Assembly: GCF_030269645.1 (NCBI RefSeq)
Contig: NZ_BSTR01000024.1
Span: 83,460-122,401, forward strand
DNA: 38,942 nt
Source: Actinokineospora sp. NBRC 105648
GTDB lineage: Bacteria; Actinomycetota; Actinomycetes; Mycobacteriales; Pseudonocardiaceae
Reading direction: 5' to 3'
Part shown: positions 18,427 through 26,456 of the stretch, piece by piece
Position numbering within the stretch: position 1 is the stretch's first letter
How the letters are laid out: the number at the start of each line of letters is the position of its first letter
Translations under genes and position numbers: made by a program
Notes under the pieces: model-generated
What the model was told of the DNA's origin: nothing
What the model saw: the letters and a program-made list of their open reading frames with translations, nothing else
Database searches by the model: none

Positions 18427-19404
18427 TCAGCCGGTGAGCACCGGGGTGGTCGCCACCGCCAGGTCCCCGTCGAACCGCACGACCCGGCCGCCCTGGGCGC
18501 CGACCAGCCGCAGCTCCTCCAGCGGGTCCGCGCCGGTCAGGTCCACCACCACCTGGGCCCGGCCCGCCGCGCGCTGCTCGTCGAAGGCCGAGCGGCCCGC
18601 GTGCCCGGCGTTGATGGTGGCGCCCAGCGCCCCGGTCGAGGCCAGCGCGCCCCGGGCGGCGCCGAGCCTGCCCAGCGCGTCGTCGACCGCGTCCAGCAGC
18701 GCCGCCCGGTTGCCCTCGCACATCGCCCGCACCAGCTCCGGCCTGCTGCCCGACACCCGGGTGCCGTCGCCGAACGACCCCGCGGCCAGCGCCATCGCCA
18801 GCGGTCCGCCGTCCGCGCCGCAGGCGGCCAGCACCGCGGCCAGCACGTGCGGCAGGTGCGAGATCCGGGCCACCGCCGCGTCGTGCTCGTGGGTGGTCGT
18901 GGGCACCACGCCCGCGCCGCAGTCGAGCGCGAGCTGCGCGGCCTCGCGCCAGGCCTCGACGGTGGTCTCCTCGTCGGCGGTGACCACCCAGGCGGCGTTG
19001 GTGAACAGCGTCGACTCGCCCGCCGCCCAGCCGGAGGCCGACTTGCCCGCCATCGGGTGTCCGCCGGCGAACCGGGTGGTCGGGGCGTACCGGGTCACCG
19101 CGTCGGCCACCGGGCCCTTGACGCTCACCACGTCGGTGAGCAGGCAGGTGGGCGCCAGGTCGCCGACCTTGCGCAGCACCGCGTCGACCGCGGGCAGCGG
19201 CACCGCGACCACCACCAGGGCGTCCTCGCGCGCCGCGCGCCGGATCGCCGAGTCCACGTCGACCACCGTGAACTCCTCGGCGAGCGCGGCCTGGGCGTCG
19301 GCCACCGAGCCCGCGGTGCCCCACACCTGCCGTCCCGCCGCCGAGGCGGCCCGCAGGACCGAACCGCCGATGAGCCCCAGCCCGATCACGCACACCGCTC
19401 GCAT
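18427..19404 (-). CDS. tyrA: Prephenate dehydrogenase
   Basis: 325 residues. The Rossmann nucleotide-binding motif is VCVIGLGLIGGS (4-15). The core contains GGHPMAGKSASGW (about 117-129), the conserved active-site region of TyrA, and a helical dimerisation half follows. It converts prephenate to 4-hydroxyphenylpyruvate with NAD, the last committed step to tyrosine before transamination. No ACT domain is evident at the C-terminus; the last 40 residues are short beta segments. CACTAT ends 8 nt before the ATG. The M20 gene upstream ends 32 nt away. Confidence 0.9.
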   Translation of the reverse strand: MRAVCVIGLGLIGGSVLRAASAAGRQVWGTAGSVADAQAALAEEFTVVDVDSAIRRAAREDALVVVAVPLPAVDAVLRKVGDLAPTCLLTDVVSVKGPVADAVTRYAPTTRFAGGHPMAGKSASGWAAGESTLFTNAAWVVTADEETTVEAWREAAQLALDCGAGVVPTTTHEHDAAVARISHLPHVLAAVLAACGADGGPLAMALAAGSFGDGTRVSGSRPELVRAMCEGNRAALLDAVDDALGRLGAARGALASTGALGATINAGHAGRSAFDEQRAAGRAQVVVDLTGADPLEELRLVGAQGGRVVRFDGDLAVATTPVLTG

Positions 19405-19436
19405 GTGGACAGATAGTGCCCTATGGATCATCCCGG

Positions 19437-20672
19437 TCAGCGCAGGGCGTCCAGCGCGAACGCGGCGTACGTGGTCACCCCGTGCGGGAGCGCCGCCTCG
19501 TCGAACTGGACCTTGTTGGAGTGGTTCGCCGGGGCGTCCGCGGGGTCGAGCCCGGGCGGGCACGCGCCGAGGAAGGCCATCGCGCCGGGGACCTCGCGCA
19601 GCACGTAGGACCAGTCCTCCGCGCCCATCAGCGGGTTCGGCATGACCGACGAGTGGTTGGCGCCGAGCACCGCGCCCGCCAGGTCGTGCACCCGCGCGGC
19701 GACGTCGTCGTCGTTGATCGTCACCGGGTAGCCCTCGTCGACGGTGTACTCCGTGGTGCACCCGTGCGCGGCGGCGATCTGCGCGCACACCCGGGGGATC
19801 TCGGCGAGCATGGTCTCCCGCGAGCTCTCCGAGAGCGTGCGCAGCGTGCCCTGCAGCTCGGCGGTCTCGGGGATGATGTTCGACGTGGTGCCCGCGGTGA
19901 TCCGCGCGATGGTGACCACGGTCGGCTCGAACACGCTGATCCGGCGGGTGACGACGGTCTGCAGCGCACCCACCATGGCCGCGGCGGCGGGTACCGGGTC
20001 GAGCGCGTCGGACGGGTTGGACGCGTGCCCGCCGCGGCCGAAGACCTTGACGGTGAACGAGTTCGCGCTCGCCATGATCGGCCCCGGCCGGGTGCGCAGC
20101 ACCCCGGAGGACTCCTTGGACGTGATGTGCAGGGCCAGCGCGCGCTCGGGCAGCCGGTCGGTGACGTCGAGCAGGCCCTCCTCCAGCATCCGCTTGGCGC
20201 CGTAGTGGCCCTCCTCGCCGGGCTGGAACATGAACACGACCGCGCCCGCCAGCTCCTCGCGCCGCTCGGCGAGCAGCTGGGCGGCGGAGGCGAGCATCGC
20301 GACGTGCGTGTCGTGGCCGCAGGCGTGCATCGTGCCCTCGAGCCGCGAGGCGAACGGCAGGCCGGTGTCCTCTTGCAAGGGGAGCGCGTCCATGTCGCCG
20401 CGCAGCAGCACGGTCGGGCCCGGGCGTGCGCCCTTGAGCACGCCGATGACCGACCCGACCGCCTCACCGGTGTGCACGCGCAGGCCGAGCCCGTCGAGCG
20501 CGTGCAGCACGGCGGCCTGCGTGGCGGGCACCTCAAGACCCTGTTCGGGGTGCTGGTGGAGCTGCCGCCGCAGCGCCACCGTCTTCGGCTGCAGCGCGCG
20601 CGCCGCTTCGAACAGGCCGCTGAACCGGGGGTCGCCCGACAGCGCGGAGGAGGCCGGAGCCTGGGTCGTCAT
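19437..20672 (-). CDS. M20-family amidohydrolase
   Basis: 411 residues, full length for M20D (IAA-amino-acid or N-acyl-amino-acid hydrolase type). Metal-binding and catalytic motifs are HQHPEQGLEV (39-48), RGDMDALPL (91-99), CGHDTH (118-123) and FQPGEEGHYGA (149-159); the lid/dimerisation domain begins near 190 (FTVKVFGRGGHASNP) and the final ligand lies in PANHSNKV. It should hydrolyse an N-acylated amino acid or peptide in the cytoplasm. CACTAT ends 6 nt before the ATG, suggesting leaderless translation. Confidence 0.92.
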   Translation of the reverse strand: MTTQAPASSALSGDPRFSGLFEAARALQPKTVALRRQLHQHPEQGLEVPATQAAVLHALDGLGLRVHTGEAVGSVIGVLKGARPGPTVLLRGDMDALPLQEDTGLPFASRLEGTMHACGHDTHVAMLASAAQLLAERREELAGAVVFMFQPGEEGHYGAKRMLEEGLLDVTDRLPERALALHITSKESSGVLRTRPGPIMASANSFTVKVFGRGGHASNPSDALDPVPAAAAMVGALQTVVTRRISVFEPTVVTIARITAGTTSNIIPETAELQGTLRTLSESSRETMLAEIPRVCAQIAAAHGCTTEYTVDEGYPVTINDDDVAARVHDLAGAVLGANHSSVMPNPLMGAEDWSYVLREVPGAMAFLGACPPGLDPADAPANHSNKVQFDEAALPHGVTTYAAFALDALR

Positions 20673-20749
20673 CTCTCGATAGTGTCATCGCCGCCCGGTA
20701 TGGGGGACTGCTTCTTCCGGGTGACCTCCCGGCGGAATACGGTGTGTGC

Positions 20750-21235
20750 ATGTCGGGACAGGAGCCGGTACCGGGCTTCGGGGTTGCGGTCGTCCGGGAG
20801 GACGGCAAATGGCGTTGTGACGCGATGGACGCCACCGCGCTGCGCGAGCTCGACGCGGCGATCACCGAGCTGCGCAAGACACGCTCGACCGGCGCGGTGT
20901 TCGGCCTGCTGGCCATCGACGACGAGTTCTTCCTGCTGCTGCGGCCGAGTCCGGGCGGGGTGTCGCTGCTGCTCTCCGACGCGGCCGCCGCGCTGGACTA
21001 CGACATCGCCGCCGACGCGCTGGACGTGCTGCGCGTGGACCCGCCGGAGGACGACGACGAGGTCTGGCCGGAGGGGTCGCTGGACATCCTGGCCGACCTG
21101 GGCCTGCCCGCGCCGGAGATGCAGGTGATCATCGACGAGATCGACCTGTACCCGGACGAGCAGCTGCAGATGATCGCCCAGCGGCTGGGCTTCGACGCGG
21201 AGTTCACCAAGCACCTCGACACCATCCTGCAGTGA
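20750..21235 (+). CDS. tRNA adenosine deaminase-associated protein
   Basis: 161 residues, acidic. The sequence (VVREDGKWRCDAMDA, GAVFGLLAIDDEFFLLLRPSPGGVSLLLSDAAAALDYDIAADALD, then the Asp-rich PPEDDDEVWPEGSLDILADLGL) is the actinobacterial family always found next to tadA. Biochemical function is unknown; partnership with TadA is inferred from constant neighbourhood. Its stop overlaps the tadA GTG by 4 nt. A GTG at 20744 is in frame, but TACGGT ends exactly 6 nt before the ATG at 20750, favouring a leaderless start there. Confidence 0.88.
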   Translation: MSGQEPVPGFGVAVVREDGKWRCDAMDATALRELDAAITELRKTRSTGAVFGLLAIDDEFFLLLRPSPGGVSLLLSDAAAALDYDIAADALDVLRVDPPEDDDEVWPEGSLDILADLGLPAPEMQVIIDEIDLYPDEQLQMIAQRLGFDAEFTKHLDTILQ

Positions 21236-21684
21236 CCGAGGCGTTGGTCCGCGCGGCGATTGAGGTCGCGCGGGAGGCCACCGCTGGCGGCGACGTGCCG
21301 ATCGGCGCGGTGGTCTTCGGGCCGGACGGCACCGAACTGGCGCGGGCGTGCAACTCCCGTGAGGCGTTGGGTGATCCGACCGCGCACGCGGAGATCTTGG
21401 CGCTAAGAGCAGCTGCGGCACGGTACGGCGATGGGTGGCGTCTTAGTGGTTGCACGCTCGCGGTAACCGTGGAGCCGTGCACGATGTGCGCGGGGGCCTT
21501 GGTCTTGGCCCGCGTCGACAAGGTGGTCTTCGGCGCGTGGGAGCCCAAGACAGGTGCGGTGGGTTCCCTGTGGGATGTGGTTCGCGACCGGCGTCTGCCC
21601 CACCGGCCCGAGGTGGTCGGCGGCGTGTTGGAGGCCGAGTGCGCCGCGCTGCTCACGGAGTTCTTCGCCACGCACCGTCGATAG
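21232..21684 (+). CDS. tadA: tRNA(Arg) adenosine-34 deaminase
   Basis: 150 residues. The zinc site HAE is at 52-54 (DPTAHAEILAL, E54 the proton shuttle) and PCTMC at 82-86 supplies C83 and C86. It converts A34 to inosine in tRNA-Arg(ACG) and is normally essential. The GTG start overlaps the upstream partner gene by 4 nt. The second half uses more A/T-ending codons than the first. Confidence 0.93.
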   Translation: MTEALVRAAIEVAREATAGGDVPIGAVVFGPDGTELARACNSREALGDPTAHAEILALRAAAARYGDGWRLSGCTLAVTVEPCTMCAGALVLARVDKVVFGAWEPKTGAVGSLWDVVRDRRLPHRPEVVGGVLEAECAALLTEFFATHRR

Positions 21685-21771
21685 TGATTTAGCTCACATT
21701 GAGGTGGGTTCTCTCGACCGTCGGGACACCCCTGGTGCGAGGGAGCGAAGACCCGACGTGAGGAGTGCCTG

Positions 21772-21987
21772 ATGAGCGTGTTCGACAAGGCCAAGGACAA
21801 GGCTGAGCAGGTTATCGGCGAGGTCAAGGAGAAGCTGGGTCAGGCGACCGACAACCGCGACCTCGAGAACTCCGGCAAGGCCGACCAGGTCAGCGGCGAG
21901 GTCAAGGAGACCGGCCACGACCTGCGCGACAAGGCCGCGGGCGCGGTGCACGACGCCAAGGACCGGCTGCACGACGACCGGCGCTGA
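21772..21987 (+). CDS. CsbD-like stress protein
   Basis: 71 residues, highly charged. It contains DKAKDKAEQVIGEVKEKLGQATDN followed by a second related unit (SGKADQVSGEVKETGHDLRDKAAG), the CsbD pattern. Members are abundant, probably partly disordered proteins induced by general stress in Gram-positives; molecular function is not known. GTGAGGAG precedes the ATG by 7 nt. A hairpin terminator follows its stop codon by 20 nt. Confidence 0.9.
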   Translation: MSVFDKAKDKAEQVIGEVKEKLGQATDNRDLENSGKADQVSGEVKETGHDLRDKAAGAVHDAKDRLHDDRR

Positions 21988-22006
21988 TTGATCAAGCTCC
22001 GAAGGC

Positions 22007-22044
22007 CCGCGGGCCCGCTCCCCGACCCGGGGGCGGGCCCGCGG
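22007..22044 (+). terminator. Terminator after the CsbD-like gene
   Basis: 16-bp stem (22007-22022 with 22029-22044, one T-G pair) and a 6-nt loop; the arms are CCGCGGGCCCGC followed by TCCC and their partners. It separates the CsbD-like gene from the tRNA promoter. Confidence 0.82.
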
Positions 22045-22059
22045 TCTTGGGGTACCCCG

Positions 22060-22089
22060 TTCCGGATGGGTGAGCCCACCTTGTACTCT
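22060..22089 (+). promoter_or_regulatory. Probable promoter of tRNA-Ser(CGA)
   Basis: TTCCGG (22060-22065), an 18-bp spacer and TACTCT (22084-22089), with TG one base before the -10. Transcription would start within 1-2 nt of the mature tRNA 5' end at 22097. Confidence 0.5.
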
Positions 22090-22096
22090 CTTTCGC

Positions 22097-22186
22097 GGTG
22101 GCGTGTCCGAGCGGCCGAAGGAGCGCGCCTCGAAAGCGCGTGACGGTTCACCCCGTCCGTGGGTTCAAATCCCACCGCCACCGCCA
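22097..22186 (+). tRNA. tRNA-Ser (anticodon CGA)
   Basis: Acceptor stem GGTGGCG pairs with CGCCACC, followed by discriminator G and an encoded CCA. The anticodon arm CGCGC-CTCGAAA-GCGCG presents CGA, reading UCG. A long variable arm (about TGACGG through CCGTC) and the T arm GTGGGTTCAAATCCCAC confirm a class II serine tRNA. 90 nt including CCA. Confidence 0.97.
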
Positions 22187-22198
22187 GGAACACCCAGA

Positions 22199-22228
22199 GC
22201 GCCGATGACCCCCGCGGGTCATCGGCGC
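22199..22228 (+). terminator. Terminator after tRNA-Ser(CGA)
   Basis: 13-bp perfect stem (22199-22211 with 22216-22228) with a CCGC loop, followed by TTTCGG. It lies 13 nt downstream of the tRNA. Confidence 0.85.
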
Positions 22229-22268
22229 TTTCGGTTTACGGTGGCCCTTTCACGGTGGAGGAGATCGC

Positions 22269-22856
22269 GTGGTCAGGGAGCGGGCTGGGCAGGTCCTCGC
22301 GGCCAACCTGCGGGCGTTGCGCGAGGCGGGCGGGCTGTCGCTGTCCGAGCTGGCCCGCCGGTCCGGGATCGCCAAGGGGACGCTGTCGCAACTGGAGTCC
22401 GGGACGGGTAACCCGACTATCGAGACGGTGTTCAGTTTGTCGAACGCCCTGGGGGTCCCGGTGTCGAACCTGCTGACCGAGCCCGCCGACTCCGAGGTGG
22501 TGCTGGTCCGCGGCGTGGACGTCGACGTGCTCTCCGGGACCGCGGTCGACCTGCGGATGCTGCGCCGCCTCGACCTGCGCGAGACCGTCGTCGAGGTGTA
22601 CGACCAGCGCGTCCGCGCGGGTGAGGTGCAGCGCTCGACCGGCCATCCCGGTCGGGAACACGTGCTGGTGACCGAAGGTGTGCTGCTGGTCGGGCCACCT
22701 GGGGCGCCCTACCGGCTCGGGCCGGGGGACTACGTGTGCTTCCCGGCGGGCGGGCCGCACGTCTACGAGACGGTCGACGGCCCGGTCACCTCCGTGCTGC
22801 TGCTCGAGTACGCCGCCGACGACCCCGGTCCCGGGCTGGGAGCGCACTGGGATTGA
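22269..22856 (+). CDS. XRE-cupin transcriptional regulator of the hydroxyproline operon
   Basis: 195 residues. The HTH (about 10-65: LRALREAGGLSLSELARRSGIAKGTLSQLESG) is followed by NPTIETVFSLSNALGVPVSNLL and a C-terminal cupin_2 fold (about 100-185) with REHVLVTEGVLLVG and LGPGDYVCFPAGGPHVYET. XRE-cupin proteins sense small carboxylates or amines and control adjacent catabolic genes. GGAGGAG lies ahead of the GTG at 22269. Its stop codon is embedded in the -35 of the next promoter, and an inverted repeat follows at 22888, so it probably regulates the operon beginning at 22916. The inducer is unproven; hydroxyproline or a pathway intermediate is likely. Confidence 0.9.
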   Translation: MVRERAGQVLAANLRALREAGGLSLSELARRSGIAKGTLSQLESGTGNPTIETVFSLSNALGVPVSNLLTEPADSEVVLVRGVDVDVLSGTAVDLRMLRRLDLRETVVEVYDQRVRAGEVQRSTGHPGREHVLVTEGVLLVGPPGAPYRLGPGDYVCFPAGGPHVYETVDGPVTSVLLLEYAADDPGPGLGAHWD

Positions 22857-22882
22857 CCCGGGGCCACCCGGCTGCTTACGCT
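22853..22882 (+). promoter_or_regulatory. Promoter of the hydroxyproline catabolic operon
   Basis: TTGACC (22853-22858), an 18-bp spacer and TACGCT (22877-22882) form a near-consensus vegetative promoter. The -35 hexamer contains the TGA stop of the upstream regulator. The predicted start of transcription (about 22888-22891) falls in the left arm of the operator. Confidence 0.65.
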
Positions 22883-22887
22883 CCCAT

Positions 22888-22905
22888 CGTTCACTTCAAT
22901 GAACG
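22888..22905 (+). promoter_or_regulatory. Operator-like inverted repeat over the transcription start
   Basis: CGTTCA-N6-TGAACG, perfect 6-bp arms, begins 5 bp after the -10 hexamer. The right arm directly adjoins GAAGGAG, the ribosome binding site for the GTG at 22916. A repressor here would block initiation; the XRE-cupin protein is the obvious candidate. Confidence 0.55.
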
Positions 22906-22915
22906 AAGGAGCGCT

Positions 22916-24040
22916 GTGGGTCTCCCGGACGTGGTCGTGGTCGGCGCGGGTGTCATCGGTGCCGCGTGCGCCGAGGCGCTCTCCGCCGCCGGGCTGCGCG
23001 TCACCGTGCTCGACCGCGGTCCGCTCGCCGCGGGCACCAGCGCGGCGGGTGAGGGCAACGTCCTGGTCTCGGACAAGGAGCCCGGTCCCGAGCTCGACTT
23101 GGCCCTCGCCTCGCTCGCCCGCTGGCCCGAACTGCTCGACCGGGTCGGCCACGACGTGGAGTGGGACCCGAAGGGCGGCTTGGTCGTGGCCACCGGCGAT
23201 CCGTCGCTGCTGGCTGGGTTCGCCGCCCACCAGCGCGCGGCAGGCGTAGACGCCCGTCTTATCGGCCCCGCAGAGGCGTTCGAGCGCGAACCGCAGCTCA
23301 CGCGGCGGGTGACAACCGCCGTGCACTACCCGCAAGACGCCCAACTCCAGCCGGTCTTAGCCACTACGGCCCTCTTAGACGCCGTTCGCAAGCGGGGCGG
23401 GGTGTTGCGGCCGGGTGTCACCGCGCTTGGGTTCGGTCCCGACGGCGTGCGCACCAGCGATGGGGTTGTGCCGTGCGGCGCGGTGGTCAACGCGTGCGGG
23501 CCGTGGTCCGGCGCGGTGTCCCGAGCGCTCGGCGCGCCGATCGACATCCAGCCCCGGCGCGGCATGGTCCTGGTCACCGCCCCGATGCCGCACACGGTGC
23601 GGCACAAGGTCTACGACGCCGACTACGTGGGCGCGGTGGCCAGCGGCGACGCCGACCTGCAGACCTCCACCGTCGTCGAGTCGACCGCGGCCGGGACGGT
23701 GCTGATCGGCTCCAGCCGCGAACGGGTCGGCTTCGACGAGTCCATCCGCGTACGCGTGCTGCGCGAGCTGGCCCGCAAGGCCGTCGCGTTGTTCCCCGGG
23801 CTCGCCGACGTGCCGGTGATGCGCGCCTACGGCGGGTTCCGCCCCTACGCGCCCGACCACCTCCCCGTGATCGGCGCCGACCCGCGGGTACCCGGTCTGT
23901 GGCACGCCACCGGGCACGAGGGCGCGGGTATCGGCTTGGCGCCCGCGACCGGCGCGCTGCTCGCCGAGTTGCTGACCGGCGCGCGTCCGCACGTGGACCC
24001 ACAGCCGTTCCGAGTGGACCGACCGGGGGTGTTGGCGTGA
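22916..24040 (+). CDS. D-hydroxyproline dehydrogenase, FAD (DadA-like) subunit
   Basis: 374 residues. The FAD-binding motif VVVGAGVIGAACAEAL lies at 6-21, with the DAO/DadA fold throughout: CGAVVNACGPWSG, GMVLVTAP and the C-terminal GHEGAGIGLAPATGALLAELL that closes on FAD. With the next two genes it forms a three-component dehydrogenase known from Pseudomonas (LhpB/E/F type), oxidising cis-4-hydroxy-D-proline to pyrroline-4-hydroxy-2-carboxylate. GTG start with GAAGGAG upstream. Two TTA codons (148 and 154) fall in a patch with many A/T-ending codons near 23220-23400. A D-proline or other D-amino acid substrate is the alternative, but the neighbours favour hydroxyproline. Confidence 0.88.
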   Translation: MGLPDVVVVGAGVIGAACAEALSAAGLRVTVLDRGPLAAGTSAAGEGNVLVSDKEPGPELDLALASLARWPELLDRVGHDVEWDPKGGLVVATGDPSLLAGFAAHQRAAGVDARLIGPAEAFEREPQLTRRVTTAVHYPQDAQLQPVLATTALLDAVRKRGGVLRPGVTALGFGPDGVRTSDGVVPCGAVVNACGPWSGAVSRALGAPIDIQPRRGMVLVTAPMPHTVRHKVYDADYVGAVASGDADLQTSTVVESTAAGTVLIGSSRERVGFDESIRVRVLRELARKAVALFPGLADVPVMRAYGGFRPYAPDHLPVIGADPRVPGLWHATGHEGAGIGLAPATGALLAELLTGARPHVDPQPFRVDRPGVLA

Positions 24041-24273
24041 AGGTGACCATCGACGGCGTAGAGCACACGGTCGAGCCGGGGCAGACGGTAGCCGGTGCGC
24101 TGTTGCGGCTAGGCCGGATCTCTTGGCGCACGACTCGCAACGCCGACCGCCCGCGCGGGGTGTTCTGCGGGATCGGGGTGTGCTTCGACTGTCTGGTCGA
24201 GGTGAACGGTGTGCCAGATGTGCGCGCGTGCCAACGGCTTCTGGTAGACGGAGACGCGGTGGGCACGTCATGA
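24037..24273 (+). CDS. [2Fe-2S] subunit of D-hydroxyproline dehydrogenase
   Basis: 78 residues, the entire length of this small-subunit type. Cysteines 44, 49, 52 and 65 (CGIGVCFDC, then ACQ) form the plant-type ferredoxin cluster pattern. It passes electrons between the two flavoprotein subunits, as in HcnA- and OoxA-like assemblies. It overlaps its neighbours by 4 nt on both sides, indicating strict coupling. Confidence 0.9.
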   Translation: MKVTIDGVEHTVEPGQTVAGALLRLGRISWRTTRNADRPRGVFCGIGVCFDCLVEVNGVPDVRACQRLLVDGDAVGTS

Positions 24274-25550
24274 GGGTCGTTATCGTTGGTGGTGGACCTG
24301 CCGGGATGGCCGCTGCGAACGCGGCAGCACGCGCGGGGGCCGAGGTGGTCCTGGTAGATGGAGAGCCCACCCTTGGCGGTCAGTACTACCGCGGTACTCC
24401 ACAACGCGTAGATCCCGCGGTGGAGCACTTGGCGGAGAGCGCGGTGTGGGCCATGGAGGGCCTGCGCCTGCACATCCGAACCGGTGCCGCTGACAGTCCA
24501 CACCGCACTGGAACTGTCGTCGACGCTGACGCCGTTGTCCTGGCCACCGGTGCGCACGACCGCGTGGTCCCGTTCCCTGGCTGGGACCTACCAGGTGTCT
24601 ACACCGCCGGGGCCGCGCAGACTTTGGCCAAGAGCCAAGGAATCGCTGTCGGTGCGAGGGTTGTGGTCTCCGGTACGGGGCCGTTCTTGCTGCCGGTAGC
24701 GGAGTCCTTGGTCAAGGTGGGCGCACGGGTGCTAGGCGTCTGTGAGGCCAACAGTGGGACAGGTTGGCTAAGACACCCCCGTGCAGCGAACCCGGGCAAG
24801 ATGGCGGAGTTGGCTCACTACGCGGGAATGTTGCTCAAGCTCCGCGTGCCGTTGTGGCGTAAGACCGCAGTCGTTGCCGCGCATGGCACTGACCGCGTCA
24901 CGGCTGTCACTATCGCCCGCCTGAACCCGGACTGGACCATCCGCGCTACCCGCCGCATAGAGGTCGACGCGGTGTGCGTCGGCCACGGATTCACCCCTCG
25001 ACTTGAACTTGCCGTCGCCGCGGGCTGCGCGCTCAAGGACGGTTTCGTCGCCGTGGACGAGCGTGGCGCTACCTCGGTCCCCGGCGTCTACGCGGCAGGC
25101 GAGATCACCGGTATCGGAGGTGCAGACCTCGCCGCGGCCGAAGGTGAGGTCGCGGGCGCCGCCGCGGCCGGGAGCGAATCAACGAAAAGCCTTACCGGTG
25201 CCCGTAGGTTCGCCGCGGCTCTCGCGGACGCACACCCCATCAAGCCAGGATGGCAAACCTGGCTTACCCCCGAGACTCTTGTCTGCCGTTGCGAAGAGGT
25301 CACCTACCAGGCTCTATGCGCCGCAACAGATCTAGACGCGGCAGGCGTAAGAACCCTCAAGCTGACCAGTCGCGTCGGACTGGGCCTGTGCCAGGGGCGG
25401 ATGTGCGGCCGCAACGCCACCGAGCTGGCCGCCACCCGCCTCGACCAGGCGTTCTTCGACGAAGCGGCACTGCACCGCCGCCCCATCGCCACTCCCATCC
25501 GGCTGAGCGAGCTCGCCGAGACCCCACTGGAACCTCAGGAGGACCCGTGA
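24270..25550 (+). CDS. D-hydroxyproline dehydrogenase, NAD(P)/FAD oxidoreductase subunit
   Basis: 426 residues. An N-terminal dinucleotide fold (VVIVGGGPAGMAAANAAARAG, 3-23), a second fold near residues 130-150 (VVVSGTGPFLLPVAESL), and the conserved GVYAAGEITGIGGADLAAAEG that binds FAD. The C-terminal BFD-like domain has C339, C341, C374 and C379 (CRC, then CQGRMC), a second [2Fe-2S] site. This is the alpha subunit of the heteromeric dehydrogenase (HcnB/OoxA/LhpF type). Codon choice includes many GTT, GCT, ACT and CTT codons, unlike the following DapA-family gene. Confidence 0.9.
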   Translation: MRVVIVGGGPAGMAAANAAARAGAEVVLVDGEPTLGGQYYRGTPQRVDPAVEHLAESAVWAMEGLRLHIRTGAADSPHRTGTVVDADAVVLATGAHDRVVPFPGWDLPGVYTAGAAQTLAKSQGIAVGARVVVSGTGPFLLPVAESLVKVGARVLGVCEANSGTGWLRHPRAANPGKMAELAHYAGMLLKLRVPLWRKTAVVAAHGTDRVTAVTIARLNPDWTIRATRRIEVDAVCVGHGFTPRLELAVAAGCALKDGFVAVDERGATSVPGVYAAGEITGIGGADLAAAEGEVAGAAAAGSESTKSLTGARRFAAALADAHPIKPGWQTWLTPETLVCRCEEVTYQALCAATDLDAAGVRTLKLTSRVGLGLCQGRMCGRNATELAATRLDQAFFDEAALHRRPIATPIRLSELAETPLEPQEDP

Positions 25551-26455
25551 CCGAACGACTCGACGGCGTCATCGTGGCGACCGCCCTGCCCTACGCCGAG
25601 GACCCGGGCGCGCCCGCCGGGCTGCGGCCCGACCTGGACCGGTTCGCCGAGCACTGCCGCTGGGTGGTCGAGAGCGGCTGCCGCGGCGTCGGCCCCAACG
25701 GCTCGCTCGGCGAGTACTCCTCGCTGACCGACGCCGAGCGCCGCCAGGTCGCGCGCACCGCCGTCGACGCCGTCGGCGACACCGGCGTCGTGGTCGTCGG
25801 CGTGCACGGCGCGGGCGCCCACCAGGCGCGGCACTGGGCCGAGCTGGCCGCCGAGGACGGCGCCGACGGCGTGCTCTGCCTGCCGCCCACCATGTACCGG
25901 GCCAACCCGCGCGAGGTCGTCGACCACTTCGCCGCGGTGGCCGCGGTCGGCCTGCCGGTGATGGTCTACAACAACCCGATCGACACCAAGGTCGACCTGA
26001 CCCCGGCGCTGGTGGCCGAGATCGCCGCGATCGACGGCGTGGTGGCGATCAAGGAGTTCTCCGGCGACGTGCGCCGGGTGCTGGAGATCCGCGAGGCCGC
26101 GCCGGAGCTGACCGTGGTCGCGGGCGCCGACGACGTGGCCCTCGAGTCGCTGCTGATGGGCGCCACCGGCTGGTTCGCCGGGTTCCCCAACGTCTTCCCG
26201 GCCGAGTCCGCGCGGCTGTTCGACCTGGCCACCCGCGGCGAGCTGGCCGCCGCCCGGGCCCTCTACGAGCCGCTGGTCGCCGCGTTCCGCTGGGACTCGC
26301 GCACCGAGTTCGTGCAGGCGATCAAGTACGGCATGGACGTCGTGGGCCGTTTCGGTGGTCCGTGCCGCCCCCCGCGCGGGCCGCTCTCGGGCGAGCAGCT
26401 CGCCGCGCTCGACGCCGACATGCGCCGCGCGGTCGAGTCGTTGCGGGCGGCCTGA
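25547..26455 (+). CDS. DapA-family deaminase, probable pyrroline-4-hydroxy-2-carboxylate deaminase
   Basis: 302 residues, a TIM-barrel lyase. Schiff-base Lys169 in VVAIKEFSGD and Tyr141 in VMVYNNP are both present. In place of the usual GTTGE motif it has GPNGSLGEYSSLT (about 49-61), typical of the hydroxyproline-pathway branch. It would remove ammonia and water from pyrroline-4-hydroxy-2-carboxylate to give 2-oxoglutarate semialdehyde. The assignment over dihydrodipicolinate synthase rests on the operon. GTG start preceded by CAGGAGG and overlapping the upstream stop by 4 nt. Confidence 0.88.
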   Translation: MTERLDGVIVATALPYAEDPGAPAGLRPDLDRFAEHCRWVVESGCRGVGPNGSLGEYSSLTDAERRQVARTAVDAVGDTGVVVVGVHGAGAHQARHWAELAAEDGADGVLCLPPTMYRANPREVVDHFAAVAAVGLPVMVYNNPIDTKVDLTPALVAEIAAIDGVVAIKEFSGDVRRVLEIREAAPELTVVAGADDVALESLLMGATGWFAGFPNVFPAESARLFDLATRGELAAARALYEPLVAAFRWDSRTEFVQAIKYGMDVVGRFGGPCRPPRGPLSGEQLAALDADMRRAVESLRAA

Positions 26456-26456
26456 C

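Noticed and set aside
25547..26455. Dihydrodipicolinate synthase for lysine biosynthesis
   Set aside because: The fold and active-site Lys/Tyr are shared, but the usual GTTGE motif is replaced by GPNGS and the gene lies inside a hydroxyproline operon with 4-nt overlaps, so the pathway deaminase is the better call.
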